64,000 bases of DNA. It comes from Heliocidaris erythrogramma (lineage: Eukaryota; Echinodermata; Echinoidea; Camarodonta; Echinometridae). The position numbers and the translations under genes are program-made. Within the stretch, counting starts at the first letter, position 1. The number at the start of each line of letters is the position of its first letter. Of the stretch, positions 10,717 through 20,945 are shown one piece after another. The DNA is taken from assembly GCA_025617745.1 (NCBI GenBank), contig CM046858.1, positions 37,713,119 through 37,777,118 on the forward strand, read 5' to 3'. A model generated the notes under the pieces. It searched no databases. It saw only the letters and a program-made list of their open reading frames with translations, and had not been told where the DNA came from.

Positions 10717-12476
10717 TGTGAGATTATAATTTGCTCGATACCCTACCTATCATTCCTCACCCCTTGTAAGTAGGTTCTGTACAATTAAGCCTGGATAATA
10801 TTGGTTTCATGTATCTTGATTTATGCTATTTCATGTACCATTATGTGTATTGACCTCATGTACATTATATATATATATACCTTGTTTTTATTATGTGTAA
10901 CATTATAACCACTATTTCATTTGCCCCCTACCCTATTGCACAGAGCAGTGATGAGGGAGTTTACAGATAAGTTGATAAGTCTTCTTATCAGCTAGTACTT
11001 CCTGGTGGTCAGTCACTCCCTAATCCCCAAACAGTAGGCCCTATGTCTTTGTGGAGCAGTAATGTAAACAATGACCCTGAGGTCCCCCCATTCACCCCTC
11101 TATTAGGACAGAGGGTAAAAAGCAAGCATGTGTATTGTGAGATGCAGAGTTTGATTAGAAGAGTCTCCCTGTAAGCATTGGTAATAGAGAGCTGTTTCAG
11201 TTGTCACAAGAAATTTGCTGAGATTCACTGCAGATCAAAGTAGGTACTTTTGATCATTTTGTTGAATAATAACCATGTATTTTGTGTATTGTGGATGACA
11301 TATATTTTGATGCTATTGTCTAGAAAATTTGTTATGAGTTGTTAGTGGAGAGTTGATGTAGTGATGTTGGTAATTGAGTTCTATACCTGTACATGTAGTC
11401 GCACAGAGCTAGTATGTAGATGAATTATGTGCTATATACATGTTTGTAATTTTATGTACATATTATTCCGTCAATATTATGGGACTGGTCATTCATTAAG
11501 ATTGATAAAGCCTATTTGCCTGTCATGAAAATGTATGTTGGAGAAATTTGATTTATTGATATACAGTGTCCTGCATAATTTTGTTATTGTATATATATTG
11601 TATGATTTGTTAATCTATCATGATTATTATGATGGTACATGCTCTTGTTTGGGTTATGTTCATAGGTGATGTAAACTACTAGTTTTACTCGTCTCATACT
11701 CCATAAACCGGACCCTCACTGTTGCAGCTCCAGTTTGGAGGTGATTAATTGGTTCTTTATTAATTTTGCTTATTATACACTTTGAGTCTCTTTCTAATAA
11801 TTATGTCTATGTAGAAAACGTTTAAATATGTTGGATACTTTCAAATATGTTGCGGACAAAATGGCGCCTGGACGGTCATGCATGAGTGATTTCGGATTGG
11901 TGTAAATGTTATCTTAAGTCACATTATACATGTAAGAGATATCTTGTAAAGATGCCCAGTATGCAGATGTAGTCTTATCCAGTTGTCTTTAGTGTATTTG
12001 TATCTATAGGCATGTATTACAGGTATTTTGCATAGTAATAGTATAAAACCACACTCATAGATTAATTGAGAATACAGATATTATGTTTGCTCTTGTGAAC
12101 ACTTTAGAAAGGTAGAATATATGCTAATGATCACTAGACTTAGCTATGTTTATGACTGCTGTTTTCTATATGCTTAATTACGACTTTGTTTTACTTTGTT
12201 TTATAGGATTATGCAGGTGCAGAATAGTTACACTCAATGCTGTGTTGGTTTTCTTTGATCACTCCATTGTTTTGGTTCATAAACGTTTGTTTCTTTGCTA
12301 GTTTTGTAACTTCCTAATAATAAAAGAACTTTCGTTCAGTTTAAAGGTAAAAGCACAAGACTTCAAATTCCTTCTTTGTTACTACAGCCTTCTTGTTGAA
12401 CCTGGTAATTAATTACATAATTTCAGTTGTAATGGTTATATTTCAAACACGTCCTGTACACAAATAGGAGGTCACA
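10717..12476. mobile_element. Solo LTR (about 1.76 kb) inserted in LINE A
   Basis: The block starts TGTGAG and ends GTCACA (TG...CA ends with a short inverted repeat). The flanks are GATA (10713-10716) and CATA (12477-12480), fitting a 4-bp target duplication with one change. The neighbouring duplicate of the LINE supplies the empty site: at 12897-12910 'agac' joins directly to 'catacagtcc'. The interior has no long frame and carries polyadenylation-like AATAAAAGAA near 12319. I infer a solo LTR of a Gypsy- or BEL-like element; with no internal coding region the superfamily is undetermined. Confidence 0.75.
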
Positions 12477-12903
12477 CATACAGTCCACGTATTTTTGTTG
12501 AAAATGTTTTATATGCTAAATTAGGATCTTCATTCATTATGACGTCACTCCAATCGTCATAAAAATGAGTTACTTATGGTTAAAGGATCAGTCACAATTT
12601 TATCATCAATGCTGAAGGCAGTCTCTGGGCATTCATGAACTTTCTTTTTTTATAAGACTGTTTATGGTATCCCATTTAATATTTGATTTTTTACGCATGA
12701 ATTTGTGTGAAAAATGTATATGATCTTTGTCTCCCTGAGGAGTGTCGTGAGTTTATTTCGATATTGTTAAAATTGCAACTCGTTTTGACGAGTCGGATTT
12801 TTAAAGAACCACTTGTATAGCTTTTTTATGTTTTATAGATTGTAATAAACCTTTTGTATTTTATTTGTCTTTATTTCTCTTTTGTATTAGGGGAAAAATT
12901 AGA
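12477..12903 (-). repeat. Tandem duplicate of a LINE A internal segment
   Basis: The piece 12477-12555 repeats at 12901-12985, and 12559-12900 repeats 10369-10716. Together they show that about 420 bp of the LINE was tandemly duplicated and that the solo LTR later entered one copy. There is no separate function. Confidence 0.8.
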
Positions 12904-13904
12904 CCATACAGTCCACGTATTTTTGTTGAAAATGTTTTATATGCTAAATTAGGATCTTCATTCATTATGACGTCACTGCAATCTATGTCCTGGATATCTT
13001 TATTAAAATTCTCGATGTTTTCTTGGTTTACAACACGGTAGAAATTTGGTTGATATTTGGTTTTCATTCTTGCATTAGATGAATTAATTTTAGATACTTG
13101 AAATACGGGTAAGTGGTCAGAGACATTACAAAACAATAACCCCGAGTGGGATGGTTCGAGTTGATTGGTTATGATGTTATCGATAAGTGTTGCAGTTGAT
13201 TTTGTAATACGCGATGGTTTATTGATTAACGGATAGCGTGCGTTACTGTATAGAGGACATTTAAATTTTTTTGGGATGAGTGTGTACTGTGTTGCAGGTC
13301 AATACTGAAATCACCCATTATGTAAAGTTTCTTATTTCTCTTGATAAACAAGTTAGGAGTTTATCTATGGCATCAGAAAAATCGTCTCGATTTATAGAGG
13401 GCGGTTTATATAAAATTGTCGCAACTATGGTGTGCTTTTCATCTTCATCATGTAATTCTACAAATATTGAGTCACAAAGCGCGTCATCTATACAGATGTC
13501 ATCTCTTCGAACAAAATTATGATTGTTACGGATATACATTCCAACTCCGCCACCGCGTTTTTGCTTGCCTATGTTTTGAAATAAATGAGTAACCCTCCAT
13601 GCTTATTAGAGGGCTATTGTCCTTTAACCATGTTTCGGAAAGGCCGATGATATCGAACGAAAAATTTAAAAGTTTGAGGAAGGTTTCAAAGGAATCAAAA
13701 TTTCTTAAAATGCTAACTACATTAAGGTGCATAGAGGAGAAAGAAAATCATCATTGCAAGTGTAATTTTGAGTAAATTCTTCGATTTGATAGTATTTAGA
13801 TGTTGCATATGGATAGTCATTAAAAAAAACTGTTGTCCGGTTCTCTGTTGGCGTTTCCGATTTGCGTATCTCCTATTTGTGTATCAAATGGGTCAAAGTT
13901 GAGA
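12904..13904 (-). pseudogene. LINE A endonuclease domain (APE-type) relic
   Basis: The minus strand reads, from 13732 downward, MHLNVVSILRNFDSFE, GLSETWL (catalytic-E region), MYIRNNHNFVRRDD, ILYKPPS, and then near 13110 SDHLPVF, the conserved C-terminal endonuclease motif. This order (LNxRS, SETWL, YRPP, SDHxP) defines the APE-like endonuclease of CR1/L2/Jockey LINEs. Frame breaks separate the parts, so no full protein is made. Upstream in-frame sequence (13740-13900) is probably the preceding linker, and the LINE is cut at about 13910 by an unclassified repeat. Confidence 0.8.
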
Positions 13905-13909
13905 TTTCT

Positions 13910-15308
13910 AACAATTAATTAAGGAAATTTAAAAGACTCGTATCTTTTTTTTCTTAATTAATTTAATGTTATTGTTATTGTGGTATTATTTTATGATGAG
14001 CGTCAAGAACTGAAGTCTCCCGTTTAAGCTACCAGCCGGTGCTTTTGATAATATTTTTTTTAATACGAAGGAGAAATCCCGCCAAACAGGATAGGGGAAA
14101 GCTTTTGTTAATAATTAAGTTTTATTCGCTCGTAACAAGGGCAAAGGTCTACAGCTGTATACAATTTTTGCATTTCACACTCTTTAAAACACTATTTTGT
14201 ATGCACTTTACCCGTGATTAGGGGCGCACATAATCTTAAACAACAATATGTTTTTCTTGCTTTCATCCCATTACTCTTGCTCTCTTTATTTTGTTGGCGC
14301 CCCTTCAATTCCACGGAAAAAGGTTCCATTGAAAACAAAATCATCAAATTTATGATAACTCCAAAAATATATGAGCTACCATGGCAAATTTAGTATAAAA
14401 AAGAACTTAACAACAAGTTTTATAATTTGATTGGTATATCATTATATAGGATTGAAGTAGGCATGATTTTTCTTTTAAAAACTCAACTTTAGAGGAAAAT
14501 GTGGCCACAATTTTGGTCTAAATATCTTATCTTTAATGTTATATTATTTAACACAAGCATTTGGGATTTCATTTTTTGGTTGTAAATTGTGATGAATGGG
14601 ACAGAGATTACTGATTTGAGGTTGGCATGAGCCATTGAATATTTGAAAGTATATTAATAGGGTTTTTTTAAGCGCACAAAAGTGACACTTACAGTACGTT
14701 ACGCAAAAGCTATCATGTCCGTTGCGCTACTTTTTAGCTCTGATAAGGAAATGTGTAGTCTAATTTTATACAACATGTATTTACGTTTAAAGTATCAATT
14801 TCAGTTTCAGTTTGTTGTTTCATATTTCACATTTACAGTGCTTTTACAGCATAAATGGTACAAGCAATATAAATGGTACAAACAAGATAAATGGTAGAAA
14901 GAAACATGAAATATATTGTCGGAGAAAAATAAAAGAAGGTGAGTTCTTCATATCTATAAGTTTGCATGCAGTTTTAATTGGAAAGACAGGGCTAGAATAA
15001 AAGTGGAATATTGAGGAACCTCAAGAGAAAGCTACGCTTGTGAGTTATATGCTCCAAAATCATAAGTTTTTGTTAATACCTAAATAAGATTCATTGAACC
15101 CACATATTTTTTCAAATTGAGGAGTAAGAAATCCTTGTCCATTTTGTGTCGTGTACGTTTTCAATTAGAAATAGTGAAAAAAATTGCAGTGTATGTTCCT
15201 GATAGTCACATGTGTGCGATTCACTTACTGAAATATGATTTAGGACTCTTGATTGTTTTAAATAATTTTCTTAAATAACCAAAAGTCTGAATGTAATGTC
15301 CGTTACAC
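13910..15308. repeat. Unclassified dispersed repeat (family A), copy 1
   Basis: This sequence is repeated with high identity at about 35137-36447, and parts recur at 51590-51720 and 53160-53400. Both long copies end at the same word 'gtccgttacac' (15308 and 36447) with different flanks, which fixes the right terminus. An inner block 14682-15308 starts GTGACACTTACA, an imperfect inverted match of the right end GTGTAACGGACATTACA, so it may be a TIR element of about 620 bp. No protein is encoded. The right terminus abuts a host exon directly. Confidence 0.7.
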
Positions 15309-15610
15309 CGGAGTTGACCATATGCGTCGCAGAGCCAGTGATTTAGTTTTTGACAGAAATAAGTAGTTTCGTAAACCATTTTTGCTGGTCGAGGAGCATA
15401 TATTGATTTTAGCAGCGACTTCAGCCCGTAAAGCACAGACTTGATCATTCCTGTAGTCGAACAAGACTAGCCATCCAGATACGAAGATTACATTCCCCGG
15501 GTACATTTTAGAGCTTTCCAAGTTCACAAGTGTGAATGGTCCTCTCATATTCTTTACGTCGAACCAGATGATTTCGGTTAGCCTATATTGCGTCCAAAAC
15601 AACCGTTGTC
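15309..15610 (-). CDS. Exon of YWTD/LDLR class B-like gene (last recognised)
   Basis: This 302-bp minus-strand exon encodes propeller-like sequence: GQRLFWTQ, then IIWFDVKNMRGPFTLV, VSGWLVLFDYRNDQV and a tail ending LALRRIWSTP. RLFWT and IWFD match the strand pattern of LDL-receptor class B (YWTD) repeats. An acceptor (ctcaaag) lies at the right edge. The left edge is unusual: exon homology to the paralogue at 40582-40883 stops exactly where repeat family A begins, and the repeat terminus itself supplies GTGTAA as the only donor-like signal. The start needs one base from a preceding exon, which does not match the phase of the 15772-15889 exon, so an exon or edge is missing or wrong. Either the transposon created a new donor or it truncated the gene. 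Confidence 0.6.
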
Positions 15611-15730
15611 CTTTGAGAAAAAAATATATATATATATTCAACATTACTTAGCAGGAAACGCCTCCCTCAAATCAATTTAAATAAATAAATGACTATACTA
15701 ATAACATCTTCCAGGTGATAGTAGGTACAC

Positions 15731-15755
15731 CCCCCCCCCCCCCCCCCCCCCCCCC
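15731..15755. repeat. Poly-C tract
   Basis: An uninterrupted run of about 25 C on the plus strand, next to an exon of the YWTD-like gene. Similar long C or G runs recur across the window (near 1613, 28771, 33225, 40371, 40400, 42480, 46357, 46480, 55143, 57357, 62063). Confidence 0.9.
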
Positions 15756-15771
15756 ACCGCCCCGCCCATAC

Positions 15772-15889
15772 CCAACAGAGAAGATGTAAAGTTTCCTCCT
15801 GGATATTTAGCTGCAACCATAATTCTTGTTCAATAGTAGTCCGACCGTGCCAATCTGTACTCGTACAGTCAGGACCAATGTCGACTTTC
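15772..15889 (-). CDS. Probable exon of YWTD-like gene
   Basis: The minus strand has an acceptor (gctatttag) at the right edge and a donor-like GTATGG at the left edge. The 118 bp translate as KVDIGPDCTSTDWHGRTT, then ELWLQLNIQEETLHLLCW. The first base completes a TGG codon begun by the TG that ends the 16322-16507 exon, giving a continuous GGVSWKVDIG. The frame then runs into a long G tract (C tract on the plus strand, 15731-15755), so the left edge may have been altered. Support is phase continuity and plausible secondary-structure-like spacing, without a diagnostic motif. Confidence 0.45.
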
Positions 15890-16321
15890 CTAAATAGCAA
15901 GTTGTCGCTGTTGGCCTAGCCCTGCTGACAGGGAGCACATACGCAGCATGTGTCACCATGTTTTGTGGCAATGTAAAAAATGTCTTGTTATAAAAAAAAA
16001 ATGCTTTCTTAGGCCATGTTCACGCTCGACCAGTCTGATAAGTCTCCCATTGCTGGTTCATTTATCCATCCTCTAATCTGCAAAATATTAAGAAAATTTT
16101 CTAAAAACGCTTTTTGTGTGTTTTATAACATGTAATTTTCAGAATTGCCCGAACACGTGGTGACACGTGTGAGTATGCGCCCCCGTCGGCAAATAGCGCA
16201 ATGACGCTATGTTTGACGACAGTGAAAAGTTGACATTGTTTTTGACTGTCGTAGCAGTTGAAATGTTAAAATATTTAAAGTGAGATAAAGAACAAATAAG
16301 TGGGAGAAGGGGTGCATCTAC

Positions 16322-16507
16322 CAGGATACACCCCCTTCCCCGTCTTTGATACCCTTGAAATACGGTAATGAATCACCTTCCTCATCTAAGGAGAATCCGG
16401 TAGGCCGTTCTCCGTCTGCGTCTACTCTATCCGTTATCTTTGTCGTGTTTCCATTATCTAGATGAAATCGATAAATCCCATCTCGGTGATGGATGGAGTA
16501 GATATAT
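16322..16507 (-). CDS. Exon of YWTD/LDLR class B-like gene
   Basis: A 186-bp minus-strand exon with a strong acceptor (ccctctgcag) and donor GTAGAT. It encodes YIYSIHHRDGIYRFHL, DNGNTTKITDRVDADGE, PTGFSLDEEGDSLPYF and ends GEGGVSW across the splice. The pattern 'IYS..DGIYRF.L..GNTTKI' is that of a beta-propeller blade: hydrophobic strand, hairpin, polar loop. Both ends are phase 2, so the exon can be skipped or duplicated without frame change. It joins in phase to the 23551-23875 exon upstream (AG+A) and to 15772-15889 downstream (TG+G). Confidence 0.7.
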
Positions 16508-17463
16508 CTGCAGAGGGTCGAACAATTTGAAAGAGTTTTATTGAGCGATTGTGAATTTGTAAATAGCAAGCTGATTTGTATCAATATGTTAAGACATCCA
16601 TGCCTCTTCGTGTGATACAGAGGCACTTATGAAGTGAGGAAGCTTCTGATATAATGTAGCGTGTATTTATGCGTGCATTATCCTCAGTTTAACCCTTTAT
16701 GTTCCACTCAAATTTATCCCTGTGCCGAACTGTATTAAGATATATTTTTCCAAATTAATTTGAGTCTATTTCTGAAATCCCAGGATAAAGCCACTATATA
16801 GATACAGGTAATAAATGGGTTATCATGTAGCCAATCAATAGCTTCTCAACCAAAGCATTTGTAATGTACAATGCAATCATTCTGTTAATCGGTGCTATTG
16901 TTTGTGCCGATAGGACACCTGGGAAGCCTGCACTGTGCCAATATCTTAAGGTCTTAAAACTATCTGGTCATGACCAAAATAGTCTCGAAACCTAGATAGC
17001 ATCGATGATATCGCTCTACGTGTGAACGTACCTATTATTGGCAGTCGTGGCAAATGAAAGCTTAAGACACACTACATGTATTGAGATTAAAAAGAAAGTG
17101 AAGAACATGACGTGTTTTATTTTGAATGTGCAATGACCAGATTCGATCGGAATAAAGAATAAAGATGCTGCTAAGGGATGCATTAAACAGCATGCTTCCC
17201 CAGAATTGAAAGGTGATTTGCTGTTTTTCATAAGTGGAAAGCGGTGAGTGATAATTTTGAGACATCATTAAGATTAGAAGAGTATTGCGTAAAGGAATAA
17301 CTTTCATTGGATATTGATAAACAGATTTAACGGAAACATGTATCAAAGTGGCAGCTCGACTCCGCTTCTCGAGCCGCCTGGCGCCAAAGTATGCAGGCGC
17401 CACGAAATCACTTTCCGGATACACGGGCAACATGGGCATGAATGAAAGCAGTGTGGTCAAACC
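16508..17463. other. Intronic sequence of the YWTD-like gene
   Basis: No repeat family is recognised here. A minus-strand frame near 17080-17220 contains YSDRIWSLHIQNKTRHV, which resembles another class B blade, but the nearest acceptor gives a phase that does not fit the neighbouring exons, so I do not call it an exon. A GC-richer patch lies at 17340-17410. Confidence 0.4.
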
Positions 17464-17603
17464 CGGGGAGCGTTTCATCAAGCGTCTTGTCAGTGATTTT
17501 TACTGACAAATTCACTCTCAGCCAATCAGATGCAAGGATTTCAGTAGCTTATAACAGTTGTCGGTAAAAATCACTGACAAAGCGCTTGATGAAACGCTCC
17601 CCC
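17464..17603. mobile_element. 140-bp MITE
   Basis: GGGGAGCGTTTCATCAAGCG at the left is matched by CGCTTGATGAAACGCTCCCC at the right, and the inverted match continues inward over the GTCAGTGATTTTTAC region, giving TIRs of about 45 bp around a short core. It has no coding potential. This is a typical compact non-autonomous DNA element in an intron of the YWTD-like gene. Confidence 0.85.
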
Positions 17604-17689
17604 GTATATCTAAAATAACAGGGATGTACCCATGGACGGAAAGCCGCTTTACACGAAGAATTGTATATAGCGCTACAAAAAAATCTAGG

Positions 17690-18976
17690 CTCTACCGAGA
17701 ATTCTGGAACGATATTGAGTTCATGCTTGTCAGTGCATTAAATTAAAATTTTGCTAATAAGATTATGTCAAAAACTCAACGATTAGGGGTTATTACGTTG
17801 ATCCACAAAAAGGCAGAGATGGAAGATTTAAATAACTGGAGACCCAATAACTTTGTTAAATTATGATTACAAAATAATGGCTTCGGCCCTAGCAAATGGT
17901 TTACATAAAGTGATACCCAAAATTATGCATGAGAATCAAGTTGGTTACACTAAGAACAGAATGAGTGGTTTTAATATTAGACTCACTCAATATGTTTTTG
18001 AACACATGGAAAAGCAAAAATTGAGAAGGTGCACTAATGCTGATTGATTTCCGCAAAGCATTCGATACTGTACAATTTAAATTTATTGAATAATGTTTGC
18101 TTAATTTTAATTTTGGTGAAGATTTCCGTTGCTGGATTAAATTGACGTATGAAAAAGTAGAAAGTTCAATACTGATTTATGGATGGTGAACAAGAAATTT
18201 TGAGATCGGTAGATGTATCAGACAGGGCTGCCCTCTATCGGCCATGTTGTTTATTTTTGCAGTAGAAATTTTAGCAGATAGAATTAGAAAGAATGACAAA
18301 ATTAAAGGCCTTATGTTTGGAAATAACGATGATCGAAAGGAGTTGAACATTTTGCAATATGCAAATGACACTTCGGTATTTTTCAGGGAAAAGTCTTCTA
18401 TGAAATATATTTTGGAAGAATTAGATAAATTTGGAAATGTTGCCGGTCCAGTGTTTAATAAAGATAAAACAATATTGAAATGGTTAGGTTGAACAGAAAA
18501 TCATTGGAACTTCGAAGCTTTTGGTTTACACTGGACAGATGGCTGTATCAAATATTTAGGAGTTAGCATACTGATTTAGATTTATTTGTGAAATTAAATT
18601 GGGAAACGAAACTTCAAAAGATACAGAGGATTGTAGACAATTGGAGGAGGAGAAATCTTACCATTATAGGAAGAGTTCTCATAATTCAGACATTACTTAT
18701 TAGTCAAATAGTTCATTTGATTATGTTTTGCTCAATACCAAATTATGTTGTGAAAAAAAATTAGAAAAGATAATTTATCAATTTGTATGGAATTCAAAAG
18801 TTGACAATGTGAAAAGAAAAACGATTGTCAAAGATTACTCGGGTAGTGGTATAAGAATGATTGATATTAAGGTTTCTAATAATTTGTGTATTTTTGGATT
18901 ATTTGGGATTTAATCTTAATTTTCCGGTAAACCGTGCGCTTACAAACATCCGTATTAAGCGCCTAATAAATGTATT

Positions 18977-19011
<35 letters not shown>

Positions 19012-19711
19012 GAGAGATTAATACAGAGTTTTAGATTGAAGTGGTTGGCCTGAATAGTTGATGACACAGAAGGTTATTGGAAGGAGTTTGCTTTAACATA
19101 CTTTCAGTCATTTGGAGGTCGCAAACTCCTTCTAAACTGTACTATTGATCGATATATGATAGAAAAATGGTTTGTTGACAGATTGCCAAGGTTTTACTTA
19201 CAAATTATGAAAGCGTGGTCATATCTAAGAGACATTATCAAAAAGGATGATCAGTCAGATACTCAGATTTTATGGTATAACAAATATATTGTTTACGAAA
19301 ACCAACCACTTTTCTACCGAGAGAGTAACTTAAACAATATAATTTTCTTGAAAGATATTTGTATTGAAGGTAAATTTATATCTATGACAAAGTTGATAGA
19401 AAATATTCCAAATTAAAAAAACCCAAAAGCGACAGCCCTGTTTGATTTTTCCAAACTTCAAAGTATATACCAAAAGCTTGGACAAATAATTCAAAGGGAA
19501 CTAGATTGTTAGATACGTCAACAGTACCAAATTGCCAAAAAAAAAAAAGAATTGAAGTTTTGTTCCAGTAAAATGTTTTATCATATTTTAGCAAAATATG
19601 AAATAGCAAATGATGGTCCACCATACTGGACAAACTTAAGTAATGGTTATATAAAAACAGACGATTGGTACTACAAAACTTAAAGATAACATTTAACAAA
19701 TTCATAGTGAC
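17690..19711 (+). pseudogene. LINE B (L1/Tx1-type) RT relic, 5' part
   Basis: The plus strand encodes decayed L1-like reverse transcriptase: GVITLIHKKAEMEDLNNWRP (near 17790), YKIMASALANGLHKVIP (near 17865), ENQVGYTKNR, LIDFRKAFDTVQF (near 18035), RQGCPLSAMLFIFAVEIL (near 18225), LQYANDTSVFF (near 18355) and, downstream, LPRFYLQIMKAWSYLR (near 19170). The order and the CPLSAxLF signature fit the L1/Tx1 clade and differ from CR1-type VPQGS. The catalytic box reads YAND instead of YADD and multiple stops and frameshifts break the frame. A Penelope-like element interrupts it; the C-terminal part resumes at about 20946. Confidence 0.8.
18979..19013. repeat. (ATT)n microsatellite
   Basis: About eleven ATT units in a row inside LINE B, preceded by 'gcgcctaataaatgta', a phrase common at the 3' ends of SINE-like elements. 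It may mark a small insertion. Confidence 0.9.
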
Positions 19712-19715
19712 GAAG

Positions 19716-19756
19716 CTTTTCGACCTGCACTCATCGGGTCACAACGCAGGAATGAG
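19716..19756 (-). ncRNA. Degenerate hammerhead-like motif in Penelope 3' region
   Basis: On the minus strand the words CCGATGAG and CGAAA occur with about 7 nt between them, followed by CTTCGTCAC. This resembles the hammerhead core (CUGAUGA, GAAA, cleavage after UH) known in Penelope-like retroelements. GTGAC upstream can pair with GTCAC downstream. One core base differs (CCGATGA for CTGATGA) and stem II is not convincing, so it is probably inactive or my alignment is partial. Confidence 0.35.
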
Positions 19757-19822
19757 AGAATACAAGAAAATACAAAAGTCAAGGAAGTGTGTGTACAGCG
19801 TCCCAGATATGATCCAGGCACG

Positions 19823-20785
19823 CTAAAATAATCGAAGCGCTTGTACAAACTCCTTTTGTCGGCACAATAGCGGATCTCTCGACTGAATGAACAACGCTTC
19901 TAAGAAGCGAAGATGTTGAAAGCTGCGTGCTCGGGCAACAATAGTGAACTGAGCCGGGTTATACGCCTTGGAACAAGCCGGACTATTCAGCAAGTGCTGA
20001 CCAATAGCAGAGTCGCTGTGACTGCGGCACTGAACATTAGCGACGCTAGAAGCGGTTTTGCAATTACGCTTCGGCTGTGCTCGGCTACCAGCTGATGTCT
20101 GTCGTACCACGGAGGGTACGTGCTGTTTAATGCGGTCCGCTAGACGCTGAGATGTACGGCCAACGTAGACGGCTTCACACCGACAATGATACTGATAAAC
20201 GACATTGCTCATTTTGGGGGAAGGCAGTACATCCTTGCAAACTGCGGGTAGCATTCTATTAGTAGAGAACACGACACGCGTAGCCACGGCAAAGTAACAG
20301 CGCGACACTGTATGCTTAATATCGCGCGCATACTTATCAGACACTTTACCTCGCCAAGGTAATTTTAGGTAGACCGGGCATTTATTAGGCCCATACACAG
20401 GGCGAGTCCGCGAATCAATGGTACGCTGCACAACGCGATCAATGACAAGCTCCGGATAGCCATTGTCTCGCAGGATTTGCTTGATGCGAAGGGGCTCAGG
20501 GTTGAGCTTACACGGAGAACAAATTTGCAGGGCGCGACACACCAAGTTATTAATCAAACCAGTTTTATACGATGAAGCACTGTACGAATTCCATCGCGTG
20601 TACTGGCCCGTAAACGTAGGTTTACGATATACGGACGTGAGAAGTTTGCCGTCACTCTTCTCAACCAGTACATCCAAAAATGGAAGCGCGTTAGACTGCT
20701 CCATCTCACATGTAAACCGAAGCGCCGGATGAAGCGAGATGAGTTGTGTAAGAAAGTCCTTGCACGCAGCGCTTGTATCAAACAT
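19823..20785 (-). CDS. Penelope-like RT thumb and GIY-YIG endonuclease
   Basis: A 320-aa open frame without stops. Residues 34-70 carry LPFLDVLVEK and SVYRKPTFTGQYTRWNS, the diagnostic C-terminal RT block of Penelope-like elements. Residues about 195-225 form the GIY-YIG nuclease start: VVYQYHCRCEAVYVGRTSQR followed by LADRIKQH, with the Tyr/Gly pattern and a CxC pair. The C-terminal part (FLEALFIQSRDPLL) is also typical of GIY-YIG ends. The family protein is usually more than twice this length; the RT palm with its catalytic Asp residues is absent, so this is a 5'-truncated copy although the surviving frame is intact. No host function is implied. Confidence 0.85.
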   Translation of the reverse strand: MFDTSAACKDFLTQLISLHPALRFTCEMEQSNALPFLDVLVEKSDGKLLTSVYRKPTFTGQYTRWNSYSASSYKTGLINNLVCRALQICSPCKLNPEPLRIKQILRDNGYPELVIDRVVQRTIDSRTRPVYGPNKCPVYLKLPWRGKVSDKYARDIKHTVSRCYFAVATRVVFSTNRMLPAVCKDVLPSPKMSNVVYQYHCRCEAVYVGRTSQRLADRIKQHVPSVVRQTSAGSRAQPKRNCKTASSVANVQCRSHSDSAIGQHLLNSPACSKAYNPAQFTIVARARSFQHLRFLEALFIQSRDPLLCRQKEFVQALRLF

Positions 20786-20789
20786 AGCA

Positions 20790-20945
20790 AAGGCGTATAA
20801 CCCGGCTCAGTTCACTATTGTTGCCCGAGCACGCAGCTTTCAACATCTTCGCTTCTTAGAAGCGTTGTTCATTCAGTCGAGAGATCCGCTATTGTGCCGA
20901 CAAAAGGAGTTTGTACAAGCGCTTCGATTATTTTAGCGTGCCTGG
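20790..20945 (+). repeat. Inverted copy of the Penelope element 3' end
   Basis: This is the reverse complement of 19813-19969, encoding the same last residues (YNPAQFTIVARARSFQHL and onward) on the plus strand. Arms are about 157 bp and nearly identical, implying a recent insertion and a strong fold-back of the whole element. Confidence 0.85.

Larger units (their letters stand above)
19712..20945 (-). mobile_element. Penelope-like element (5'-truncated) nested in LINE B
   Basis: A Penelope-like retroelement on the minus strand splits the L1-type LINE, whose C-terminal reading resumes right after it. The 3' end of the element (19813-19969) is present a second time in inverted orientation at 20790-20945, immediately 5' of the truncated coding region. 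Inverted partial copies of this kind (pseudo-LTR arrangements) are characteristic of Penelope-like elements. The far 3' end near 19715-19745 carries a hammerhead-like core described separately. The word 'ggttatataaa' flanks both sides (19643 and 20944), but I cannot claim it as the target duplication. Confidence 0.8.

Noticed and set aside
17016..17231. Possible extra YWTD exon (YSDRIWSLHIQNKTRHV on the minus strand)
   Set aside because: The nearest acceptor (aaaaacag) gives phase 0, while both neighbouring exons need phase 2, and no clear donor precedes the stop. Kept only as an intron note.
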